Part shown: one piece after another, positions 36,649 to 43,502 of the stretch
Position numbering within the stretch: position 1 is the first letter of the stretch
How the letters are laid out: each line of letters starts with the position of its first letter
Source of the DNA: Actinomyces ruminis
GTDB taxonomy: Bacteria; Actinomycetota; Actinomycetes; Actinomycetales; Actinomycetaceae
Direction of reading: 5' to 3'
Assembly: GCF_002154335.2 (NCBI RefSeq)
Contig: NZ_MTPX02000007.1
Coordinates: 1 to 50,225, forward strand
DNA length: 50,225 nt
The notes under the pieces: generated by a model
What the model was told of the DNA's origin: nothing
The model's input: the letters and a program-made list of their open reading frames with translations, nothing else
Database searches by the model: none
Position numbers and translations under genes: made by a program

Positions 36649-37022
36649 CGGGCGACCTTTTCATACAGCTGTCGCACGGGCGCGGTGGTCAGTGCGACCT
36701 CGCCATTGTGCTCGATCCACGACAGGAATCCGGCCTCGCCACTGTAGGGTGCACGTTCCCTACCGATCACCAGGTCAATGATGTGGCCCTGGCGTCTGGC
36801 GGCGAGGACGACGGCGGCGTCGCGTTCCACGTCCCCGACGAGTTCGCGTCCTTCCTTCTGCAGCAGATCGCGTAGGCGCAGCAGTGTCGCTTCAACCTGT
36901 TCCAGGGATTCATGGGAGGACTCACCGGTGCGGGGTATCCAGTCCTGCATGCCTGCTTCCTCCCGGGAGGAGCGGACGGTGCGGACGGCGGCCTTGAGCT
37001 CGGATCGCATGCTGCGGTTCAT
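36642..37022 (-). CDS. Hypothetical protein of the bacteriocin operon (126 residues)
   Basis: A soluble, charged protein, MNRSMRSELKAAVRTVRSSR onward, with a likely helical middle (SLEQVEATLLRLRDLLQKEG) and a C-terminal half predicted as alpha/beta (VGDVERDAAVVLAARRQGHI). I recognise no family. GAAGGA lies about 11 nt before the ATG. It starts 5 bp after the S9 peptidase stop and overlaps the S8 peptidase start by 7 bp, so it is firmly embedded in the operon. Possible roles include immunity or a peptidase partner; this is a guess. Confidence 0.7.
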   Translation of the reverse strand: MNRSMRSELKAAVRTVRSSREEAGMQDWIPRTGESSHESLEQVEATLLRLRDLLQKEGRELVGDVERDAAVVLAARRQGHIIDLVIGRERAPYSGEAGFLSWIEHNGEVALTTAPVRQLYEKVARW

Positions 37023-37027
37023 AATGT

Positions 37028-39126
37028 TTACTGTCCTTCAGAGTCAGAGGTTGTTCGGTGTTGTAGGTACGCGGTTTGGCTGAAGCTCTGGGAGCTGACG
37101 CCTGACTCACCAGCCCGTTCGGACATCCATTCGGCTTCGAGCCTGCACTGCTCCAGGATCGACTGCCTGGCAGCGAAGACGTGCCCCTCTCCGCCGAAGA
37201 CGGCGAGGGTGGCGTCGGCGCCATACAGCGTCAGGTTCTCGTAAAGGATCTGGGACTGGCGGGGGGTGGTAGCGGAGTTCTCATCGTCGCCGCCGCAGGT
37301 GATCAGGAACGGTATGCCCCGGTGTGCGTGCGCTCGTGAGACCACGCTCATCAGGCGGTACAGATCGGGGGCGGAGGCGACGGTGCGCCGGTCGTGCTCG
37401 AATCCGCCGGGAGTGGCGTAGCGGTCGTAGGCACCACTGCGCAGGATCGCTCCGGCAGGAGACACCAGGTCACGGAGCACGGCCACGGCGGCCAGCGCAG
37501 CCCCGAAGCTATGGCCTCCGAGGAACGGTGTGCCGGTATTGCCGGGGAGCGTCTCGGCGATCACGTTCAGGGCCGCCTGCCAGGCCTGGTTAGCACATTC
37601 ACGATTCCGTCTGTGTCCGTGCGGGCCAGGGCCTCGTAGTCGATACCGATGCGGATCACCGGGCGCGAGCCGGCGTGGCACCACTGGGCGGAGCCGATCG
37701 GCAGCGAGCCGATGTCGATGCACGTGAGATGCGGGGCCAGTCCGGGGACGGTCCAGGATGAGTCGAACCAGACCAACGGTGCGACGCCCTGCGCCGAATC
37801 ACTGGCAATCGCCTCAACCTCATGTCCCAGCGTGCTGCGAGTAACGACCGATGCGGAAGTGCCTGCCACAGGGTCGTCAACGGGAGGCACCCATAGCGCC
37901 CGGCCAGGCCGGGATATGGATTCGCGCCTTCCGTATGCCGTTGGCGCTTCGTCGGCAGGAACAGGTGGTATGTCGTAGTGGTCGGCAAGGCCTCCGGCTT
38001 GGTCGGATGTGATCGCAATCTGCCGGTAGCCGCGAGTACGTCCGGTCATCACCCGCACCCGGCCGCGGTCGTCACCCGGGAGGAGTCGTTCCACTTCGGT
38101 TCCGTCACTCCACCAGCCTCCGGGCCAGCGCACGGTGTCCGGCCTCCGACGCTCGACCCAGGCGCCGTTGAGACCGGGCACGCCGGTGTAGTGATCCACC
38201 GCCTCCCCCAGCGTGGCGACGACCGCGCCGTCCGCCACCATGTAGGAGGTGGTCCGGCCCGGCAGGCGCTCGGTGAAGACCACGGCCCTGCCGCCCCCGG
38301 TGTCACGGTGGGCCACCGAGCTGCGGGGTAGGTCTCCTATAGGCGAGGACTCGCAGATGTCTCCTTGCGAGGTCGCCGATACGACGTAGTGGTTGACGTG
38401 GTCTTCTCTCAGAAATGCCGCCAGCTCGGTCGCCGTGGCGGCGATACCGAGGATGAGCGAGTCCTCCGCCTCGAGCAGGACTGCTGCTCCGGCCGGCAGC
38501 CCGGTGAGTGGGACGTCATCCATCATGACGGTGCATGCCCCGGCGCAGAACAGCTCCTCAACGACCGCATCCGGCCACGCCCCCTCCCCCGTGCTGTGCC
38601 GGGGAATCGTCCGGCAAACCGGGTACTCCCGGCGGAGCCAGATCACGTGCTTGCCGAGCTGCCACAGGCGGGTCCGCCCGGCATTGTTCGGACGCAGGCC
38701 GAGCAGTGAGCGAGTGGAGAGGCCCCAGCCGACAGGATCCGCCTCCATATGCTCGCGCGCGCTGGCCTGTACTCGCCCGTCACCTTGACGGTGGCAGTAG
38801 ACCCAGCCGTGTTCGCCGTGCCGGCGGGGCAGGCCCTGCGCGGTGTCTGCGAGCAGTGTGCTCTTCCCGTCCGGTTCGACGACGCCCAGGTATCCCTCGG
38901 GCACGGGGGTGGGGATGAGATCGCCACTGATGAGGTCGTAGGCGATGCCCCGGTGGCGCAGCAGGTCCGTGCGCGGGCGCGCCACAGCCGGGTGCGTGGG
39001 CTGCTCCAGCCGGACCTGTGCACCCGTCCGGGCGTCGGTGAGCGTGTGGACCTCCACACGTCCCAGCCCCTTACCAATCGCTTCGGGATGCTCCCCCGGG
39101 CCATGCCCGGCCGCTTGCCCCGTCAT
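37028..39126 (-). CDS. Prolyl-oligopeptidase-like (S9) alpha/beta hydrolase (frameshifted)
   Basis: One protein of about 699 residues in two frames. The first 510 residues have a degenerate beta-propeller character (VWFDSSWTVPGLAPHLTCID near its end). The second frame supplies the hydrolase core: nucleophile Ser in GGHSFGAALA, an Asp-containing TCGGDDENSA and catalytic His in GGEGHVFAARQ. Adding one G near 37594 (AATGTGCTAAC to AATGTGGCTAAC) joins them. There is no signal peptide, so it is cytoplasmic. The ATG at 39126 overlaps the exporter stop (ATGA). It may trim the leader or act on immunity; its substrate is unknown. Confidence 0.75.
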
Positions 39127-40883
39127 GAGGGGACTCCGGCGCCCACTGCTCCCACTGTAGCGGTGGTCATCGGTGTGAGTCGGCCGGCTTCCATGCGGTA
39201 CCTGCGGTCGGTAACCGGTGTGAGGCGCGCATCGTGAGTGGTGACGACGATGCAGTGGTCCCGGCGCAGGTCGAGCAGGGTGACGATGAAGCGGTCAGTG
39301 GCCTCGTCGTCGAGCGCAGCCGTGGGCTCATCAAACAGCAGCACGTAGGGGTCCAGCGCAAGCATCCGGGCGATGGCCAGGCGCGCGCGCTCACCGCCAC
39401 TGATGCGCATGCCGTGCTCGCCGAGCATAGTGTCCATGCCCGAGCGGTCTCCCAGGCGGTCCAAGTCCAGGCCGACGCGTGCGCAGAGCTGCCGCACGTG
39501 CTCCTCGCTGATGTCAGGTCGCACCGCGCGGAAGTTCTCCAGCAGCGTCCCGCTGCGGAAGAAGGGCTCCTGCGGACACAGCTGCACCATGCCGTTCCAG
39601 GCCTCGGTCCCGGTTTCGGCCGGGGAGTAGCCGCCCACGGTGATGCTGCCGTGCGTGGGGCGGTTGGCTCCGGCAATAAGGGTCAACAGCGTGGTCTTGC
39701 CGCTGCCTGACGGTCCGACCACGGCGACGACCTCCCCGGGGCTGGCAGTCAGGTCGACGGCGTCGAGCAGCACGGTGCTGCCGGTGTCGGTCGGGACCGA
39801 GTAGTCGACCTCGCGGACAGCCAGACTCTCACTGCCGTGCGGCGTGATGGCGGTGTCTGCACTGGTCGGTTCGTACCAGTGCTCGTCCGCCTCCAGGAAC
39901 TCGTTCACGCGTGAAAGCGCCGCCCAGGAGGTGGCCAGACCGGTACGCATCCCCGAGGCACCCTGCAGCGGCGCGTACAGCTGGGGGACGAGGACGGAGA
40001 GCGCAGCGAGTTCACCAACGGTCATCTCACCACGAATGACCGAGCGACCCCCGATGACGAGCACCACCACGGTCCCCACCGTGCCGATCAAGTCCAGCGC
40101 CGTTGAGAAGAGACCATCGATCGTGATCATGCGCGTGTAAGAGGTGCGCACCCCCGCCGCTGTCTGCTCGGCACGACGGTGATCACCCCGGATACTGGCC
40201 GCGGTGCGGGCGAAGAGATGCCCGGATACTCCCATGCGGTCGGCGACGGTGTTGCTGAAGGCGGACATCGCCTCAAGCATGTGATCGGTCGCGGCACTCA
40301 GCGTGCGTGAGACCTTCTCGGTGGGCACCATGAGCACCAGCGCCAGCACCAGGACGGTCAAGGTGATGGTGTAGGAGCGCGACCACATTACCCCCAGCAG
40401 CACGCCCAACCGCGTCACCAGCCCGGTCAACTGCGGGAGAATGCCGGAGACGAATGACTGGGCCTGCGCGGTGTCATTGGTGATGCGCGAAAGCGCGTCT
40501 CCATTCGGCGCAGCCGCAACGGCCGAGGACGGCAGCCGGGTGAGCTTGTCCAGCATGAGCACCCGCAGGTGCTCCTGGAAGCGTTGCCCGGTGACGACGG
40601 TTATTCGTTGTGCGGCAAAGCCGACGACCGCGTTCGCCAGTGCGGCGGCCGCGGCGAGCAGCCCGGGGATGATGACCACCGTGACGGAGACGCCCGGGCC
40701 GGCGGCGTCAATGATGCGCTGCAACATGAGTGGCGAGACCACGGCCAGTCCGGCCTGGACGGCCAGCAGTAGGGAGATGCCGATGATGGCGGGCAGGATG
40801 GCCCGTGTGACCCTGCCGCAGGCGGAGGCCCAGAAGTGCCGCACGGAGCTCACGGCTGGGCGACGAGGTGACGTTCCCGCCAT
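39123..40883 (-). CDS. ABC exporter (permease fused to ATPase)
   Basis: A 586-residue half-transporter. Residues about 20-300 form the six-helix exporter domain (ILPAIIGISLLLAVQAGLAV, SRSYTITLTVLVLALVL, ALDLIGTVGTVVVLVIGG). The ATPase has Walker A VVGPSGSGKTT, signature RISGGERARLAIAR, Walker B YVLLFDEPTAALD and switch VVTTHD. The ATG at 40883 was chosen for the GGGAGGTG before it, and it overlaps the end of the upstream gene. No peptidase C39 domain is present, so leader removal must be done by another protein. Best candidate for exporting the defensin-like peptide. Confidence 0.92.
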   Translation of the reverse strand: MAGTSPRRPAVSSVRHFWASACGRVTRAILPAIIGISLLLAVQAGLAVVSPLMLQRIIDAAGPGVSVTVVIIPGLLAAAAALANAVVGFAAQRITVVTGQRFQEHLRVLMLDKLTRLPSSAVAAAPNGDALSRITNDTAQAQSFVSGILPQLTGLVTRLGVLLGVMWSRSYTITLTVLVLALVLMVPTEKVSRTLSAATDHMLEAMSAFSNTVADRMGVSGHLFARTAASIRGDHRRAEQTAAGVRTSYTRMITIDGLFSTALDLIGTVGTVVVLVIGGRSVIRGEMTVGELAALSVLVPQLYAPLQGASGMRTGLATSWAALSRVNEFLEADEHWYEPTSADTAITPHGSESLAVREVDYSVPTDTGSTVLLDAVDLTASPGEVVAVVGPSGSGKTTLLTLIAGANRPTHGSITVGGYSPAETGTEAWNGMVQLCPQEPFFRSGTLLENFRAVRPDISEEHVRQLCARVGLDLDRLGDRSGMDTMLGEHGMRISGGERARLAIARMLALDPYVLLFDEPTAALDDEATDRFIVTLLDLRRDHCIVVTTHDARLTPVTDRRYRMEAGRLTPMTTATVGAVGAGVPS

Positions 40884-41641
40884 GATTGCAGCACCTCCCG
40901 GCACTCCTGTAGTCCTGATTCCACGTGTGCGTCGCTTGGGTCCGCAGTGGACATGGAGACGACGGCCGGGAACGCGGATACGTCTACGCCGACCTCACGC
41001 AGGCGAGTGGCGGGTTCGGAGTCGCGATCGACCCAGCGGATCGTGCCGCCCGCCTCGATGTCATTGACCTCGTGCTTCTCCATGATCTTGAGCGCGGAGC
41101 AGGCGGTGCAGGTCGGGGAGAGCACCACTAGGAGGCGGTCGTGCTCCGCGCTGGGCACCTGTGCCTGCTTGCTGCGATTGTTCCACAGGGCGATAGCCAG
41201 CGTCATGACCAGTGCTGAGGCCGCCGCGACGGCCAGGCGCGCCAGCAGAGGTGAGGCGGCTCCGTCGCCGAGCACGGCGGCCGCGGTCAGCGCCACGGCA
41301 GCGAGCGCGCAGCCCCAGATATGCAGCCTGCCGACCTTCATTCCGGCCACGCCGAAGCAGCCGCATTCCTGCCCGCGCAGGGTGGTGGCGCCGATGACGA
41401 AGGCGGCGTACACGCCGGCGAGTATGAGGCAGGCCAGGCGCGCACTCGGTAGGGCGAGCGCGGCCGCCGCGGCCAGGATCTCCACGGCGATGACGAACCC
41501 GCTGGACAGGTGGAGGTTGAGGAAGTTGGCGCCTTCGGGCCAGGCCAGGCGCATGCGCGCAGTGGCCCAGAGCTTGGCGCCGGCGGTGCCGAGCAGGACC
41601 CCTGCCGCTCCCCCGATCAGGACGGTGATCAGTACATCCAT
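40850..41641 (-). CDS. MauE/DoxX-type membrane protein fused to a thioredoxin-like domain
   Basis: A 263-residue protein with a good ribosome-binding site (AAGGAG) before the ATG at 41641. Four helices (about 3-25, 50-66, 70-88, 105-125) carry the MauE hallmark CGCFG at 93-97. A further helix lies near 135-155. The C-terminal part is thioredoxin-like with CxxC at Cys178-Thr-Ala-Cys181 (LSPTCTACSALK). MauE proteins support disulfide formation in periplasmic partners. Because the neighbouring bacteriocin needs three disulfides, a role in oxidising it, or its export pathway, is a strong inference. Start and stop overlap neighbouring operon genes. Confidence 0.85.
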   Translation of the reverse strand: MDVLITVLIGGAAGVLLGTAGAKLWATARMRLAWPEGANFLNLHLSSGFVIAVEILAAAAALALPSARLACLILAGVYAAFVIGATTLRGQECGCFGVAGMKVGRLHIWGCALAAVALTAAAVLGDGAASPLLARLAVAAASALVMTLAIALWNNRSKQAQVPSAEHDRLLVVLSPTCTACSALKIMEKHEVNDIEAGGTIRWVDRDSEPATRLREVGVDVSAFPAVVSMSTADPSDAHVESGLQECREVLQSWRERHLVAQP

Positions 41642-41663
41642 GATTGTGTCTCCTTGTTCTTCC

Positions 41664-41921
41664 TCATTGCTTCGAGTCGCTGGGCTCGGTTTCGGATGTC
41701 CGGTTGCTGTCCGTCTCAATCAGAACCCCGGAAGTGACCGCCTCCTGGAGAACCGGCGAGTCTATGGGCACGAGGTCTCCGAGCAGGGCCTGCTCGACCA
41801 GTTCGCCGGTGCCCTCATCGAGCTCATATACGGAAAGTCGGCGCAGGTCGGCAATGGCCCAGCCACCGTTCTCAAGGTGTGTGAGGCTCATTCCTTCAGC
41901 GAGCCGCCAGCGTCCAGCCAT
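41664..41921 (-). CDS. Small PqqD-like protein (possible peptide-recognition element)
   Basis: An 85-residue protein. After MAGRWRLAEGMSLTHLENGG it reads WAIADLRRLSVYELDEGTGE and LVEQALLGD, then SPVLQEAVTSGVLIET. The spacing of a Gly-rich turn, a tyrosine-x-leucine strand, a helix and a final LxxxGxL motif is like PqqD/RRE domains that bind leader peptides. ATG 41921 is preceded by GAGAGGTGG at 7 nt. It overlaps the 386-residue gene by 34 bp. The PqqD assignment is a pattern judgement and needs a profile search. Confidence 0.55.
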   Translation of the reverse strand: MAGRWRLAEGMSLTHLENGGWAIADLRRLSVYELDEGTGELVEQALLGDLVPIDSPVLQEAVTSGVLIETDSNRTSETEPSDSKQ

Positions 41922-43048
41922 GACGTCAACCACCTCTCTGTCTCTACGGTGTTCTTCACATCTGGGGCGTACTGCTGCCTGAGGAAGGGGTCCTGGCCGA
42001 TCTGCGCCAGCCCTTCGGTGTCGATGAGTCCGCGGGCGGCCAGGGCGCCGTCGGCGAGCTCCTCCTGCCAGGTACCCCAGGCGCTTGCCGCCTCGCGCAC
42101 CGCCTCAAGCCGCGCGGCCGCGCCGTCGTCGATCGGGTCTCTTCCGTAACGTCGGCAGATGACGGCGTCATGGGTGCGCACGCCGGGCCGTACGCTCGCC
42201 GAGCGCTCCTTGTAGGGAACAGCGGCGAAGGCGGCGATGACCCGCGGATCGTGGGCGGGGCGGTAGGTACTGGCCCCGGAGGTTGCAGGCTTGCCCGCCG
42301 CGGTCCACAGGAGTTGGCACACTCGCGGGGGCAGCCCTTTTATGGCCTCCTGCCAGGAGGCGAGCGACACGATGCGGGCCACATCGATCATGTTGATGGC
42401 GTCAACCGTGAGCCACTGCGGGGCGACCTCGATCTCCGAGACGACATCCTCAGACGTGGATTGGTGTTCCTCCTGATCGGGCTTCGAGTTCCGGCGACCG
42501 CTGCGCAGCAGCCGGTCGAGAAAACCGCCGCGTGACTGCTGCCGTTCTTGCTCGGCCTCCACGGCGCCAATGAGGTCACGTATACCACGCAGGTCGATGT
42601 CCTGTGCTTCCACTTGTACGGGAGGCTCGGATGAGGACGTGGCCGCGGAAGTGACCAGCTCGCTGACGTAGCGAGTTACGAGGTCATCGACTACGTGTGA
42701 TGACCGGATGTCCCCATTCACACCGTGCTGGTGCAGCGCCTTCGCTAGCACCCGCTCGGCCTCGCCGATAAAACGGGGCTCAAGGTCATACTGCGATTGC
42801 TCGTACGGAGTGATCGCGTCTCCTTCAAGGCGGGTTCCGGGGGTGCGGCGGAGCACCCCGGTGAAGAGTGACTGACCGAAGGACGGGCGCACGCCGGCGA
42901 TGCCGGCGATCACGAACATGAGGCTGGCGGAGGCGTGGTCTGCGGCCAACGCCTCCTCTGTCACGGAATCCCAGGAGCCGGCGTCGTTGCGCAGCAGTTC
43001 CGCAGCCTCTGCCCAGGGGGAGGCCGAAGATGTAAGGTTAGTGCTCAT
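41888..43048 (-). CDS. Unknown 386-residue protein directly after the bacteriocin gene
   Basis: Starts MSTNLTSSASPWAEAAELLR at 43048 after AAGG. It has no signal peptide or evident membrane helix. It seems to have two parts: an N-terminal half of helices (VIAGIAGVRPSFGQSLFTGV) and a C-terminal half (SWQEAIKGLPPRVCQLLWTA, DAVICRRYGRDPIDDGAAAR), separated by a basic then acidic linker around RSGRRNSKPDQEEHQ. I do not recognise it. As the first gene after the precursor, it could be a dedicated maturation, chaperone or immunity protein. Confidence 0.75.
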   Translation of the reverse strand: MSTNLTSSASPWAEAAELLRNDAGSWDSVTEEALAADHASASLMFVIAGIAGVRPSFGQSLFTGVLRRTPGTRLEGDAITPYEQSQYDLEPRFIGEAERVLAKALHQHGVNGDIRSSHVVDDLVTRYVSELVTSAATSSSEPPVQVEAQDIDLRGIRDLIGAVEAEQERQQSRGGFLDRLLRSGRRNSKPDQEEHQSTSEDVVSEIEVAPQWLTVDAINMIDVARIVSLASWQEAIKGLPPRVCQLLWTAAGKPATSGASTYRPAHDPRVIAAFAAVPYKERSASVRPGVRTHDAVICRRYGRDPIDDGAAARLEAVREAASAWGTWQEELADGALAARGLIDTEGLAQIGQDPFLRQQYAPDVKNTVETERWLTSWLDAGGSLKE

Positions 43049-43082
43049 TGGTGTGGACCTTGAGGTTGTCAGAGGTTCGGGC

Positions 43083-43128
43083 CTCGGGCCCATTCCAAGC
43101 CGTGGCACCGGCATGGAATGGGCCCGAG
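43083..43128 (-). terminator. Strong hairpin directly after the bacteriocin gene (attenuator)
   Basis: CTCGGGCCCATTCCA pairs perfectly over 15 bp with TGGAATGGGCCCGAG, with a 16-nt loop that can itself pair (GCCG/CGGC). It begins 17 nt after the precursor stop and precedes the 386-residue gene. A partial terminator or processing site here would make precursor mRNA more abundant than the downstream mRNA. Confidence 0.8.
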
Positions 43129-43144
43129 CAACACTCGCTACCGA

Positions 43145-43351
43145 TCAGTAGCAGGTGCAGCGGAGTCGCGCCGTCCAGAAGTCGCAGTACCCGCCCCGGT
43201 AGTTGACACTCTTGCAGTGCCGGTTGCACTTGTACTCATTGGGACAGCCGAAACCCTCGGCTCCCTCAAGGGGCGCCTGGGTCTCGGACCGGAGCGCCTG
43301 CTCGAAGCTAGCGGCGGCGAGGCTGCTGCTGCGGCGAATGAACTTCCTCAT
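43145..43351 (-). CDS. Defensin-like (CS-alpha-beta) bacteriocin precursor, actifensin-type
   Basis: A 68-residue precursor. Residues 1-32 (MRKFIRRSSSLAAASFEQAL, then to PLEGAE) form a leader, basic then acidic. Residues 33-68 would be the mature peptide, starting GFGCPNEYKC and ending RLRCTCY. Its six cysteines at mature positions 4, 10, 14, 24, 33 and 35 give the CS-alpha-beta layout: C-x5-C-x3-C, then GYC (G-x-C), then C-x-C. The GFGC start, HCKSV and YRGGYC segments and final CTCY match actifensin of Actinomyces ruminicola and resemble fungal plectasin. GAGAGGA lies 8 nt before the ATG. Fungal and bacterial members bind lipid II; that target is inferred here. The inter-cysteine loops differ from actifensin. 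Confidence 0.95.
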   Translation of the reverse strand: MRKFIRRSSSLAAASFEQALRSETQAPLEGAEGFGCPNEYKCNRHCKSVNYRGGYCDFWTARLRCTCY

Positions 43352-43424
43352 GGTGTGTTCCTCTCGAATGTTCCCGGGCGTGATCGCGCCTGGGAGTCGT
43401 TGACGCACGGAGGTTTCCGCACGC

Positions 43425-43443
43425 CTTCCCCGATTTGGGGAAG
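43425..43443. promoter_or_regulatory. Palindrome upstream of the bacteriocin gene (operator candidate)
   Basis: CTTCCCC-GATTT-GGGGAAG is a perfect 7-bp inverted repeat with a 5-nt centre, 74 bp upstream of the precursor ATG. A -10-like TATAAA lies at 43496-43491 (minus strand). If that is the promoter, the palindrome is in the leader; otherwise it may be the activator site for the response regulator at 34646. Confidence 0.5.
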
Positions 43444-43502
43444 TCTGTGTGTTCTGTAATGAAGGAACGGATGTGGTGATGGCGAGCTTGTTTATAGCGG
43501 CT

